Shown: positions 1 through 7,644 of the stretch, one piece after another
Position numbering within the stretch: the first letter of the stretch is position 1
Layout: every line of letters begins with the position of its first letter
NCBI GenBank assembly: GCA_015234525.1
Contig: JADGMX010000042.1
Span: forward strand, 20,890-84,889
Reading direction: 5' to 3'
DNA: 64,000 nt
From: Flavobacterium sp.
GTDB lineage: Bacteria; Bacteroidota; Bacteroidia; Flavobacteriales; Flavobacteriaceae
Position numbers and translations under genes: made by a program
Notes under the pieces: generated by a model
What the model saw: only the letters and a program-made list of their open reading frames with translations
What the model was told of the DNA's origin: nothing
Database searches by the model: none

Positions 1-55
1 ATCCCACCGGATTACCTCGCTGACGCTCGGTGATCCTGTAAGGGTGGACCCTTAC
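1..55. repeat. 55-bp structured intergenic repeat, copy 1
   Basis: This segment is repeated without a mismatch 106 bp downstream. It ends in a tight palindrome, GTAAGGGT-GG-ACCCTTAC (38-55). The first part can also fold, because GGATTACC and GGTGATCC pair with one G-T wobble around a CGCTGACGC core. It may extend beyond the left edge. The two-hairpin design resembles REP-type extragenic elements; I see no transposase near it. Confidence 0.75.
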
Positions 56-106
56 TAAAATTTTAAACATTTACTTATAAAGCAAAAGCTTAAAATCTGT
101 CATCCA

Positions 107-161
107 ATCCCACCGGATTACCTCGCTGACGCTCGGTGATCCTGTAAGGGTGGACCCTTAC
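107..161. repeat. 55-bp structured intergenic repeat, copy 2
   Basis: This is the second exact copy of the 1-55 element in the same orientation. The two copies are separated by 51 bp of AT-rich sequence. Just downstream is a further hairpin, CGAAAGC-GGA-GCTTTCG (near 186-202), before the 3' end of tRNA-Tyr. The repeats therefore lie directly downstream of the tRNA genes in their direction of transcription. Confidence 0.75.
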
Positions 162-226
162 CAAATTTTTTCCCACATCTGCTTACGAAAGCGGAGCTTT
201 CGACGCCGCAGTGCGAAAAAATTTAG

Positions 227-307
227 TGGGGAGAGCAGGATTCGAACCTGCGAAGTTCTCACAGCAGATTTACAGTCTGCCCTCGTTGGCCGCTTGAGTA
301 TCTCCCC
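227..307 (-). tRNA. tRNA-Tyr (anticodon GTA)
   Basis: The reverse complement folds as an 81-nt class II tRNA. The acceptor arms GGGGAGA and TCTCCCC pair fully, the anticodon stem is CAGACTGTAAATCTG with GTA in the loop, and a long variable arm precedes the GGTTCGAATCC T arm, as expected for tyrosine. CCA is not encoded; the discriminator A is followed by CTA. It lies downstream of tRNA-Thr and is probably co-transcribed with it. Confidence 0.95.
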
Positions 308-348
308 GTTTTTCAAAATTCAATAAGTAAAAGAACAAATTCCAATTC

Positions 349-425
349 TGGAGCCGATAGAGGGACTCGAACCCACGACCTGCTGATTACAAATCAGCTG
401 CTCTAGCCAGCTGAGCTACATCGGC
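349..425 (-). tRNA. tRNA-Thr (anticodon TGT), CCA encoded
   Basis: The reverse complement gives a standard cloverleaf. The acceptor GCCGATG pairs with TATCGGC, the D arm contains AGCTCAGCTGG, the anticodon stem-loop is CTGATTTGTAATCAG with anticodon TGT, and the T arm has GGTTCGAGTCC. The 3' CCA is genome-encoded at 349-351, unlike in the neighbouring tRNA-Tyr. The order rpsU-xerC-hpf-tRNA fits the block that leads to tuf/secE/nusG in flavobacteria, although those genes lie outside this window. Confidence 0.95.
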
Positions 426-514
426 TTATACAATAAAAAAAGTCCGCTATTTCTAACGGACTGCAAATGTATATCTTTTTGTTTTTTAATCAAAACAATT
501 CTGAAAAAAATATT

Positions 515-817
515 TTAAGCAAACGCCCTAACTTTTTCTTTGCGCTTTAATAATAAGCGCTCTAAACACTCAGCCGCCTGATCGGTCGCTTCCTCAAAAC
601 TCTTGCATTGCTTTTGAACCATAAAATCATCGCCGGGAACAAACATTCGGATCTCAAATACCTTATTAGCCTTATCGCTCGTATTATCAACTTTCAGAAA
701 CACATCTGAAGCAACTACCTTATCATAATACTTTTCAAGTTTATCCATTCGCTCCTGAATAAACGATACCAACTTTCTGTCTACAGTGAAATTAACCGCG
801 TGCACATTTACCTTCAT
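515..817 (-). CDS. hpf: ribosome hibernation-promoting factor, short form (HPF/YfiA family)
   Basis: A protein of about 100 residues that binds the 30S subunit near the decoding centre and silences idle ribosomes. It opens with MKVNVHAVNFTVD and continues through an amphipathic helix (FIQERMDKLEKYYDKV), the beta strands of the S30AE domain, and a basic C-terminus ending LLLKRKEKVRAFA. The length matches the short YfiA/HPF form without the long C-terminal dimerisation domain. I chose ATG at 817 rather than the upstream TTG because it gives the conserved MKV start. It is the third gene after rpsU and xerC, so three translation or chromosome maintenance genes share one transcript. Confidence 0.9.
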   Translation of the reverse strand: MKVNVHAVNFTVDRKLVSFIQERMDKLEKYYDKVVASDVFLKVDNTSDKANKVFEIRMFVPGDDFMVQKQCKSFEEATDQAAECLERLLLKRKEKVRAFA

Positions 818-850
818 GATCAAAAATTTAATGGTTATACAAGCAAATTG

Positions 851-1738
851 TTATCGCCCCCGAGGATGCGCACTCCCGTAAACTTTCTTAAGCTCAGCCA
901 AACTGCTGTGCGTGTATACCTGAGTCGACGCCAAACTCGAATGACCCAACAATTCTTTTACTGAATTTAAATCGGCCCCGTTGTTTAAAAGATGGGTTGC
1001 AAAAGTATGCCGCAGGATATGCGGACTCCTCTTAACCTTCTCCGAGACATGACTAAAGTACTTATTAATTAATCTGTAAACAAAAGATTCAGTTAGTTTA
1101 ACACCTTTGTTGCTCAAAAACAAAAAACCATCGTCTAACAGCACTTCTAATTGCGAACGCTCTAACAAATAGGCCTGTATCTGGGTTTTTATCACATCGA
1201 GTATCGGAATGATCCGCTCCTTGTTCCGCTTCCCTAAAACTTTCAACGAAGCCGAATCAATATCCTTTACCTTTAAGTTTATCAATTCGCTTCTCCGAAT
1301 CCCGGTCGCATAAAACAAATCAATGATCAATTTGTCGCGAATCCCCTCAAATCCCAACGGATATTCAATCGCACTCAATACCTGCTCCAACTCTTTTTCG
1401 GAAAACGGAATCTGAATCTTCTTCGGCGTTTTCAAGGATTTGTGCTTCAGCAGCGGACTCACCTCCACCGCCTTGATCTTCATCAAAAATTTATAGAAAG
1501 CCTTCAACGACGAAATCTTGCGGTTAATCGTCACATTCTCAAAACCCAAATCGGACATCGCCACAATCCAACTCCGGATCTGCCCATATTCAACTTGATC
1601 CAGCAACGGCGCTCCAAGATTTTCCTCCAAAAAAGTCTCAAAAAATCCGATATCGTCAAGATACGCCAACACCGTATGAGCTGAATATTTCTTCTCCAAC
1701 TCCAGATACTGCCGAAATGCCACCTTAAAATCGCGCAT
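851..1738 (-). CDS. xerC: tyrosine recombinase, XerC/XerD type
   Basis: A site-specific recombinase that resolves chromosome dimers at dif together with a partner Xer protein. The N-terminal SAM-like DNA-binding domain covers about residues 1-90. The catalytic residues are visible in order: Arg in TGIRRSEL, Lys in LGKRNKER, His-x-x-Arg in HILRHTF, His in LLGHSSL and the Tyr nucleophile in STQVYTHSS. The length of about 295 aa is normal for XerC/D. Start ATG 1738 gives MRDFKVAFRQYL; an in-frame extension upstream is not typical of the family. It sits between rpsU and hpf with short gaps and is not flanked by att-like repeats, so it is a housekeeping Xer and not an integrase. Confidence 0.9.
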   Translation of the reverse strand: MRDFKVAFRQYLELEKKYSAHTVLAYLDDIGFFETFLEENLGAPLLDQVEYGQIRSWIVAMSDLGFENVTINRKISSLKAFYKFLMKIKAVEVSPLLKHKSLKTPKKIQIPFSEKELEQVLSAIEYPLGFEGIRDKLIIDLFYATGIRRSELINLKVKDIDSASLKVLGKRNKERIIPILDVIKTQIQAYLLERSQLEVLLDDGFLFLSNKGVKLTESFVYRLINKYFSHVSEKVKRSPHILRHTFATHLLNNGADLNSVKELLGHSSLASTQVYTHSSLAELKKVYGSAHPRGR

Positions 1739-1807
1739 AAAAAAAACCGTTAGCACCAAAATTATAAAAACTTTGTTTGCTAACGGCTTAATCGCGAAGA
1801 ACTATTA

Positions 1808-2002
1808 CTAATTCTCTAAATTGTCGTGCATGTTTTGGATATAAGCAGCTTTTTGAACCTGAGCTCTCTTAACTACCGATGGTTTGATAAAAGCCTGACG
1901 AGCTCTCAACTGACGAACTGTTCCAGTTTTATCAAATTTTCTCTTGTAGCGCTTTAGTGCTCTATCAATATTTTCTCCGTCTTTAATTGGTATAATTAAC
2001 AT
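1808..2002 (-). CDS. rpsU: 30S ribosomal protein bS21
   Basis: A 64-residue basic protein beginning MLIIPIKDGENIDRALKRYK and ending NMHDNLEN, clearly bS21. It joins the 30S platform near the 3' end of 16S rRNA. ATG 2002 is fixed by an exceptionally strong Shine-Dalgarno sequence 8 nt upstream. In Bacteroidota, bS21 together with bS6 and bS18 sequesters the anti-Shine-Dalgarno tail, and rpsU itself is one of the few genes with a strong site, consistent with autoregulation. It is the promoter-proximal gene of the rpsU-xerC-hpf unit. Confidence 0.95.
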   Translation of the reverse strand: MLIIPIKDGENIDRALKRYKRKFDKTGTVRQLRARQAFIKPSVVKRAQVQKAAYIQNMHDNLEN

Positions 2003-2010
2003 AATGTGAC

Positions 2011-2016
2011 ACCTCC
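2011..2016 (-). promoter_or_regulatory. strong Shine-Dalgarno site of rpsU
   Basis: The minus strand reads GAGAGGAGGTGTCACATT immediately before ATG 2002, so GGAGGT is placed 8 nt from the start codon. Most other genes in this window have AT-rich leaders with no such match, as is usual in Bacteroidota. The site is therefore likely functional and regulatory, giving translation by ribosomes that lack bS21. Confidence 0.85.
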
Positions 2017-2030
2017 TCTCGTTAAGGCTG

Positions 2031-2060
2031 CAAAAGTAACACATTTAATTTAATTAACAA
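2031..2060 (-). promoter_or_regulatory. Bacteroidota-type promoter of rpsU-xerC-hpf
   Basis: On the minus strand a TTG (2058-2060) is followed by a 19-nt spacer and TACTTTTG (2031-2038). This fits the primary sigma consensus TTTG-N19-TANNTTTG with one -33 base missing. Transcription would start near 2024, so the Shine-Dalgarno site lies in a leader of about 20 nt. Confidence 0.7.
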
Positions 2061-2099
2061 CCACAATTCCCTTTATATGAGTTTTCAAGGTAAAAAGTA

Positions 2100-2200
2100 C
2101 GGGCAAGCTTTGCCATAATTGAAGAGTTTTGGGCGTTGCGCTCGTACCTCACGCCGGGCTTTCGGCCGCACGTGGTGCCTGCCTCTATCCCTAACGCGAC
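2100..2200. repeat. GC-rich intergenic element
   Basis: The 506-bp gap upstream of rpsU holds this block, which is much more GC-rich than its surroundings. It starts with the near-palindrome GGGCAAGCTTTGCC, which recurs in similar form (GGGCAGCTTTGCCC) at about 31124. It then contains GGGCGTTGCG, GCCGGGCTTTCGGCC and CCCTAACGCG. Reading frames through it have no recognisable protein similarity. It looks like a repeat-family element. Apart from promoter signals, I see nothing else in 2201-2480. Confidence 0.5.
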
Positions 2201-2481
2201 CGGTTCATTGAATACACATTCATCAATTATAATCCGCCCTCCTTTTAGCATCCCGAAAGAACCACAACTCCTGTTAAACCATTGCTATTATTTTTCACAA
2301 TCCACTAGAAATTACGCAATTTAAATCTCACACACACCTCGCCAATCGATCAGCAATCAACTGATAAAAATCGACATAAAACGAATCCGTAGCTAATTAA
2401 AAATCAGTCTGAAAGCCACGTCAGCAAAAGAATTAGGTTAATTTTAAGAAACGCCAAATAGCCTTTCCACGCCCAATGAAT

Positions 2482-2489
2482 TACCTTTG
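2482..2489 (+). promoter_or_regulatory. candidate -7 element upstream of the secreted T9SS protein
   Basis: TACCTTTG matches the TANNTTTG -7 consensus and ends 19 nt before ATG 2509. No convincing TTTG lies 19 nt upstream, so the call rests on the -7 element alone. Confidence 0.4.
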
Positions 2490-2508
2490 AAAACTTAAAT
2501 ATTTTAGC

Positions 2509-3414
2509 ATGAAAAAATTCTACACTCCGCTATTGGCGCTTTTTTCAGTAGCCACATTTGCACAACAAACCATCTCTTTTGAAGAATCGGAAGGATACTC
2601 ACTTGGAACCATTCATCAACAAAATGGTTGGGAAGTAACAGAAGCTGCAAGCTCAGGTTTTGTTACAAATCAAACCATTAGCGAGGAGCAGGCATCTGAG
2701 GGCACTTTTTCATTTAAGAATGGTTACGAGCCAACATTCGACTGGCAATTTTATCCGATTTTCGGGACCACAAAACTTTTTGAAACTCCTGCAGATTTTT
2801 CAAATTTCACTATTTCATATGACGTATTGGTAAGCGCATTAAACGGCTCCGATTTTGAGTTTACCCTATTTGCCGACAATGATATGCCGGTTGCAGGCGT
2901 GGGAATGGACTTTGTTGGAGAAATTTATCTTATAACGGATGAAGATTATGGTCATGTCTATGCTGAGACGACATATGAAGCGAACGAGTGGGTAAACGTG
3001 CGCATCGAAGTAACTACTGAAGAAATTAAATACTACATAAATAACGTCCTTGAAGCAACAACCCCTACATTTACACAAAGTGAAATTATAGGCTTCAATA
3101 TGCTGCACAATAATTTCGAATTTGACGCATACTATGACAATTTTGTGATTACGACCAATGCACTGTCAACAAGTGACAGGCAATTAAGCAACCTTGCAAT
3201 TTACCCAAATCCGGCAAACAACGTTATTTCGATTTCAACTCCTGAAAATACTGAAATTAGCGACGTCGCAATTTTCGATTTGCTGTCTAAAAAAGTGTTG
3301 TCATCTACTCAAACTCAAAACATCAATATCAGCGATCTTGCCCCAGGAACATATCTTCTGAAAGCATCGACTATCAACGGATCTTCAATCACCAAGAAGA
3401 TCGTTAAAAAATAA
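2509..3414 (+). CDS. secreted protein with T9SS type A sorting domain
   Basis: A 301-aa exported protein. Residues 1-18 form a signal peptide (MKKFYTPLLALFSVATFAQ). The central region of about residues 22-210 is beta-rich and reads like a concanavalin-like jelly-roll (for example TISYDVLVSALNGSDFEFTLFADND, shortened here to its ends TISYDV and LFADND). The last 75 residues carry the Por secretion C-terminal domain: LAIYPNPANN, SDVAIFDLLSKKVL, ISDLAPGTYLLK and ITKKIVKK. That domain directs export through the type IX system and anchoring or release at the cell surface. No catalytic residues are recognisable. It stands alone between a repeat-bearing gap and a bidirectional terminator. Confidence 0.8.
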   Translation: MKKFYTPLLALFSVATFAQQTISFEESEGYSLGTIHQQNGWEVTEAASSGFVTNQTISEEQASEGTFSFKNGYEPTFDWQFYPIFGTTKLFETPADFSNFTISYDVLVSALNGSDFEFTLFADNDMPVAGVGMDFVGEIYLITDEDYGHVYAETTYEANEWVNVRIEVTTEEIKYYINNVLEATTPTFTQSEIIGFNMLHNNFEFDAYYDNFVITTNALSTSDRQLSNLAIYPNPANNVISISTPENTEISDVAIFDLLSKKVLSSTQTQNINISDLAPGTYLLKASTINGSSITKKIVKK

Positions 3415-3463
3415 TTTGTCCGATCGAAAGATTGTGAGAAGTTTAGTTAAGTTAAGTTTAAAA

Positions 3464-3496
3464 GAAAAAGCGCTACCAAATGGTAGCGCTTTTTTA
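3464..3496. terminator. bidirectional intrinsic terminator
   Basis: The stem AGCGCTACCA (3469-3478) pairs perfectly with TGGTAGCGCT (3481-3490). It is preceded by an A run and followed by a T run, so it can end both the + strand secreted-protein gene and the convergent acyl-CoA dehydrogenase gene. Confidence 0.9.
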
Positions 3497-3512
3497 TTGC
3501 ATTCTGGTCAAA

Positions 3513-4655
3513 CTACTCTTTAAGCAAATTCCGAGAAATAACCAATTTCTGAATCTCGGTTGTGCCCTCGCCAATTGTACAAAGTTTCGCGTCTCTGTAG
3601 AATTTCTCTACCGGAAAATCTTTGGTGTATCCGTAGCCACCGTGAATCTGGATTGCCTCATTTGAAACTTTCACACAAATCTCGGATGAATACATTTTAG
3701 CCATCGCACCTAAAGTGGTTACCGGCTGATGACTTTCTTTCAAATACGCAGCTTTGTGAAGCAAAAGTTCCGACGCTTCGATCTCAGTCGCCATATCGGC
3801 AAGTTTAAAGGCAATTCCCTGAAAACTGCTGATCGGTTGTCCAAACTGATGTCTTTCCTTTGAATACTTTAATGCTGCTTCATAAGCACCTTTTGCAATT
3901 CCAAGTGATAACGCTCCAATTGAAATCCGACCGCCATCAAGAATTTTCATCGCCTGGATAAATCCTTGCCCAACTTCGCCTAAGCGGTTGGCATCGGGAA
4001 TCCGGCAATTGTCAAAAACAAGCTCAGCAGTTTCGCTCGCACGCATACCAAGTTTATTTTCCTTTTTACCTGATGAAAATCCGGGCATTCCCTTTTCAAA
4101 TACAAAAGCGGTCATTCCTTTAGAATCACCTTTCTCGCCGGTTCTTACAATCACCACCGCAATATCACCTGAAATGGCATGCGTGATAAAATTCTTCGCC
4201 CCGTTTACAATCCAATGATCACCATCACGAACAGCCGTAGTATTCATTCCACCCGCGTCTGATCCTGTATTGTGTTCCGTTAAACCCCAGGCTCCAATAT
4301 GCTCTGCCGTGGCCAGCTTTGGAATCCAACGTTTCTTTTGCTCGTCGTTACCAAAAGTCAAAATATGATTGGTACAAAGAGAATTATGCGCCGCAACAGA
4401 TAAACCGATTGACGGATCAACCTTACTTATTTCTTCAATTACGGTAATATATTCGTGGTAACCCAAACCTGAACCTCCAAGCTCTTCCGGGACTAATACT
4501 CCCATGAAACCCATCCCTCCTAATTTCTTGAATAATGGAACCGGAAAAGTCTGTGCTTCATCCCATTCCATGATATTTGGGCGTATATGTTGTTCGGCAA
4601 AGTCGCGAATTGATTGAATGATCATCGACTGTGTTTCGTTCTGTGCAAAGTTCAT
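3513..4655 (-). CDS. acyl-CoA dehydrogenase (short/medium-chain type)
   Basis: A 380-aa FAD enzyme that oxidises acyl-CoA to trans-2-enoyl-CoA and passes electrons to ETF. Visible motifs are the FAD/substrate segment GAWGLTEHNTGSDAGGM (about residues 128-145), the ERHQFGQPISSFQ segment, GGYGYTKDFPVEKFYRDAK, and the C-terminal TIGEGTTEIQ with the catalytic Glu in the EGT position used by short- and medium-chain enzymes. The start is ATG 4655 (MNFAQNETQSM), 16 nt after the HhH protein gene. Substrate cannot be fixed from sequence; it could serve fatty-acid or branched-chain acyl-CoA oxidation, which fits the bkd genes near 30 kb. Confidence 0.9.
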   Translation of the reverse strand: MNFAQNETQSMIIQSIRDFAEQHIRPNIMEWDEAQTFPVPLFKKLGGMGFMGVLVPEELGGSGLGYHEYITVIEEISKVDPSIGLSVAAHNSLCTNHILTFGNDEQKKRWIPKLATAEHIGAWGLTEHNTGSDAGGMNTTAVRDGDHWIVNGAKNFITHAISGDIAVVIVRTGEKGDSKGMTAFVFEKGMPGFSSGKKENKLGMRASETAELVFDNCRIPDANRLGEVGQGFIQAMKILDGGRISIGALSLGIAKGAYEAALKYSKERHQFGQPISSFQGIAFKLADMATEIEASELLLHKAAYLKESHQPVTTLGAMAKMYSSEICVKVSNEAIQIHGGYGYTKDFPVEKFYRDAKLCTIGEGTTEIQKLVISRNLLKE

Positions 4656-4671
4656 TTTTTGAAATTTTATT

Positions 4672-5544
4672 TTAGAATTCCAAATATACAGCAATTATCT
4701 CGATTTTTTCGGCAGGAAAATCCTTGATTTTTGCCAAATCTTCAGCAGAATTGATTTTTCCGTTCATGCTTCGGTAGGTGACAATATTTTTTGCCAATTG
4801 GTATCTGAAATACGGAAATTTAGACAATGCCGAAATCGGCGCATCATTAATATTAATCTTAACAACCCCCGGCGTATGCGATACGTGAAATTTTTTACGT
4901 AATTCTGCCGCTACTGTTTCCGAAATCCCCCACACATCTTCCATTTGGTCCATGCTTACAAATCCGCCTAAAATCTCACGTTGTTTCAATATTCGCTCGG
5001 AAAGTGCCGGCCCGATTCCATACACCGCGATCAGCTCATCAGCGGTTGCCTGATTGATGTCGACTATTTTAAAAGTTTTGGGCGAATCGAATTTTGTAAA
5101 ACTTTTATACCTCGCTTTATCGGTTACCCAGTCCGGAAACTTGAAGTTGGGCGATAATACGGCAAGAAGCGAATCCGAGATTTTTGTAACCGCCTGAAAC
5201 TCGGCAGCCGAATTCACGTACTTATTTTCCGCGCGAAACGCATGGAGTCGGTCGATTTCAGCAACCGACATTCCGAGGATATATCCTTTTTCATCACTTA
5301 TGAAATTGGGATTGTACGGATACACTTTTCGGACAGGAGCTGTCTTTGCAATTTTCATCGAATCGATCAGCGGCTGAAAAGCCAGCCATTTTTTTTCGTC
5401 GAGCGTTATCTGATCGGAAGGAGATTCACGAAATCCGTACATCGCAAAAAGTTGTAATCCGATGATAACCGAAAGCAACAAAATGATTCCGATACGTTGC
5501 GATTTTGTGAAGTGAAATACTGGTTTGTGTGGCGTAGAGTTCAT
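4672..5544 (-). CDS. membrane-anchored helix-hairpin-helix (ComEA-like) protein
   Basis: 290 aa. A single hydrophobic segment (about residues 17-36, IGIILLLSVIIGLQLFAMYG) follows a basic N-terminus. The rest contains repeated helix-hairpin-helix units: DINQATADELIAVYGIGPALSERILK, then FVSMDQMEDVWGISETVAAELR, then KININDAPISALSKFPYFRYQLAKNI (each shown only as landmarks). ComEA-like HhH proteins bind DNA non-specifically, in competence or periplasmic DNA handling. The large N-terminal region and anchor are typical of the Bacteroidota version, whose role is not established. The gene sits directly upstream of the acyl-CoA dehydrogenase without obvious functional connection. Confidence 0.8.
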   Translation of the reverse strand: MNSTPHKPVFHFTKSQRIGIILLLSVIIGLQLFAMYGFRESPSDQITLDEKKWLAFQPLIDSMKIAKTAPVRKVYPYNPNFISDEKGYILGMSVAEIDRLHAFRAENKYVNSAAEFQAVTKISDSLLAVLSPNFKFPDWVTDKARYKSFTKFDSPKTFKIVDINQATADELIAVYGIGPALSERILKQREILGGFVSMDQMEDVWGISETVAAELRKKFHVSHTPGVVKININDAPISALSKFPYFRYQLAKNIVTYRSMNGKINSAEDLAKIKDFPAEKIEIIAVYLEF

Positions 5545-5567
5545 TGTGTTGCGTGTAAAAATAATTG

Positions 5568-5795
5568 TCAGAGATCGAAGACCGAGCTTCGTTTAGCCCG
5601 TATGAGATCTTTTAGCTTAAGCCAAAATGCGAGCGTGAGGTAAACCCCGAACCAAAGTCCGGCAGTGACAAACGAAATATAAATAAAGAACAACCGTACG
5701 CTGCTTGCACGCATACCAAGTCTATCCGCTAATCGAGATGCCGCATTGAAACCATGCTTTTCGAAAAAATACTTGATGTTATGGACCACAGACAT
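5568..5795 (-). CDS. PspC-domain small membrane protein
   Basis: 75 aa. The sequence MSVVHNIKYFFEKHGFNAAS is followed by ADRLGMRASSVRLFFIYISF, the signature of the PspC fold (a short cytoplasmic helix pair then one membrane helix, about residues 33-60). In other bacteria PspC takes part in envelope-stress sensing. This short stand-alone form is common in flavobacteria and its role is unknown. A TACTTTTG -7 match lies at 5812-5819 upstream of the start. Confidence 0.75.
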   Translation of the reverse strand: MSVVHNIKYFFEKHGFNAASRLADRLGMRASSVRLFFIYISFVTAGLWFGVYLTLAFWLKLKDLIRAKRSSVFDL

Positions 5796-5824
5796 GTGAT
5801 TTGTTTTTTTGCAAAAGTACGTTA

Positions 5825-7087
5825 TTAACTAATGAGTTCGGAGCCAATCGCACAGTTCATACACCGTGACAGATTGCAATATTCGTTTTTCAATTGGATC
5901 AGTGCTTGCGAATCGAAAGCGTTCTCAGCCGGAATCCCAAAAGTTTTAAAATTCATCACAATCGAATTTTGCTCTGGCGGAAGCATCATCAGAAGTTCGA
6001 TAAGTTGTTGCTCGGCGTTTGAACCCCTACTCCTTTCGTAAGCAAATTTGATTGGAATAATGCTGTTGATCAAAAGCAATTGAATGAAATTTTGCGAAAG
6101 ATGCTTTTTGGTTGGTTTGCTGATTTTTCCAAATTGATAATGCGTCAGCCAATAATCCGAAACATCGATTTTAAAAATCTCATAAAACCCTTTTGGCAAT
6201 TGACAGCTGATAATATCGGAAAACAATGTTTTATTGTGATGATACAAAGCTGCTAGTTGCGCCAAACGGATGGTCGGAAAATTGTCTGGACGATGTTTAA
6301 AGAACTGGAGCGATCCAATAAAAGTGTCGTCTAGTTGATACTTCTCCTTGAGATAATACCACTTTTTCAACAACTTGTTTTGATAGTTATCCTCACCAAT
6401 TGACAAACTACCGGACAACCCAAAAAACAATGCCTCGAGATTTTCGATATCATCTGACTCCTTCCGAATAACCGAGAACGGAATGCGTTTGGCGATTTCC
6501 AGAAATAGATCGCCGTTGGTGTTTAAGCCGAAGTTTTTTGCGAGCAGGCAAAACAATACCGCTTCCCAATCTGATGTCGATTCGGTCAAAAGCGTCTCAA
6601 TTGTACTTGCTTTTCGGGAAAGGCGTTCGATAAACAATTTTTCCTGCCAAAATCGGATGGTGAATTGGGTGATGCTACTCAAACTCCGCTCACAGTAAAT
6701 CCAGGATTTCGGAGTGGTCAGCGAATGATATTTGTCGATGCATTCACGCTTCACGTAATGTTTAAGCTCAAGCGACGGCAACGGCCTGTTGTCTTTTCGA
6801 TACACATCAACATCGTGGTCCCAAACCACATGAAGGATGACGTTTTCATAAGCAGGATCGGCTTCGTGATGATGAATATACCAATCGGAAGATTTGAGAT
6901 GAATTTCGACATTTCCCGCCCATTTTTGATTTCCGATAATCATTCGGGCGTCAAAAAAGTCAGGTCCAGCTTGTTGAAGGTAATGTCCTGTTGAAATAAT
7001 GGTTATAAGATCGCCGGAAGTCGCACGCAGGTTCAGCAAATCAAATTTCTTATATCTCCACAGATAGTGAAGGAAATCCTCTTTCAT
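5825..7087 (-). CDS. DUF2851 family protein
   Basis: 420 aa, matching the Bacteroidota DUF2851 family by length and landmarks: MKEDFLHYLWRYKKF at the start, DFFDARMIIG, WAGNVEIHLKSSDWY, HHEADPAYENVILHVVWDHD, and a cysteine-bearing C-terminus (CNLSRCMNCAIG). There is no signal peptide or membrane helix, so it should be cytoplasmic. The family has no assigned reaction; the conserved acidic/His residues in its N-terminal half look nuclease-like, but that is only an impression. A TAATTTTG (7132-7139) could be its -7 promoter element. Confidence 0.85.
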   Translation of the reverse strand: MKEDFLHYLWRYKKFDLLNLRATSGDLITIISTGHYLQQAGPDFFDARMIIGNQKWAGNVEIHLKSSDWYIHHHEADPAYENVILHVVWDHDVDVYRKDNRPLPSLELKHYVKRECIDKYHSLTTPKSWIYCERSLSSITQFTIRFWQEKLFIERLSRKASTIETLLTESTSDWEAVLFCLLAKNFGLNTNGDLFLEIAKRIPFSVIRKESDDIENLEALFFGLSGSLSIGEDNYQNKLLKKWYYLKEKYQLDDTFIGSLQFFKHRPDNFPTIRLAQLAALYHHNKTLFSDIISCQLPKGFYEIFKIDVSDYWLTHYQFGKISKPTKKHLSQNFIQLLLINSIIPIKFAYERSRGSNAEQQLIELLMMLPPEQNSIVMNFKTFGIPAENAFDSQALIQLKNEYCNLSRCMNCAIGSELIS

Positions 7088-7155
7088 TGTAATTAATTTA
7101 GATGGCGTATAATAGATACATCCAAATTAATCAAAATTATTTAATACGCAAAATA

Positions 7156-7644
7156 TCAGCGCATTAAGTACAATTGTGCGCAGGCTCGCGCATCTGAAAG
7201 AGCTTCGTGGTGATTTAGTGAAATGTTGTTGCGATCACAACAGTACTTGAGATTGGCAGGTTTATAGCCTTTGCCGCGATAGATTCTACACGTACATTCC
7301 CATTTATCGGCAATCTCGAGTTCATCGTAGTAAAGTCCGTAGTACTTCATGGTTTTAGCCAACACATTTCTATCAAACGATTCATTATGAGCCACAATTT
7401 TTCGCTGATACAAACGGCGGTGAATCTCGGGAAAACAATCGTCGAATGTTTTGGCTTCTAGGGTTTGAACCGGTTTTATGCCGTGACACATGATGTTGCG
7501 ATACCAATACTCGTTGTTTGGCGGCTGAATGAGCGTCGAGAATTCCTCGGTAATAATTCCGTCGCAAACCGTCACAATCCCGACAGCACAAGCGCTTTCG
7601 GGATGTCCGGTTGCAGTTTCAAAATCGATTGCGGTAAAGGTCAT
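7156..7644 (-). CDS. 3'-5' exonuclease of the DEDDh (DnaQ-like) family
   Basis: 162 aa, a minimal exonuclease domain. The metal ligands are visible: Asp and Glu in MTFTAIDFETA, Asp in AHNESFDRNVL, and the His/Asp pair in LNHHEALSDARACAQLYL. It resembles DNA polymerase III epsilon and other DnaQ-like exonucleases, acting on 3' ends of DNA or RNA. The start codon overlaps the stop of the upstream PLP/CBS gene by one base (TAATG), which suggests translational coupling. It lacks the C-terminal extension of true DnaQ, so it is an accessory exonuclease. Confidence 0.85.
   Translation of the reverse strand: MTFTAIDFETATGHPESACAVGIVTVCDGIITEEFSTLIQPPNNEYWYRNIMCHGIKPVQTLEAKTFDDCFPEIHRRLYQRKIVAHNESFDRNVLAKTMKYYGLYYDELEIADKWECTCRIYRGKGYKPANLKYCCDRNNISLNHHEALSDARACAQLYLMR

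Noticed and set aside
851..1738. xerC as the integrase of a mobile element next to tRNA genes
   Set aside because: Gene order rpsU-xerC-hpf is a housekeeping arrangement, and I find no att-like duplication of the tRNA 3' ends nor phage or conjugation genes.
2054..2324. Open frames on both strands across the GC-rich block near 2.1 kb
   Set aside because: They arise from the repeat-like element, have no start context or family resemblance, and oppose each other over the same DNA.
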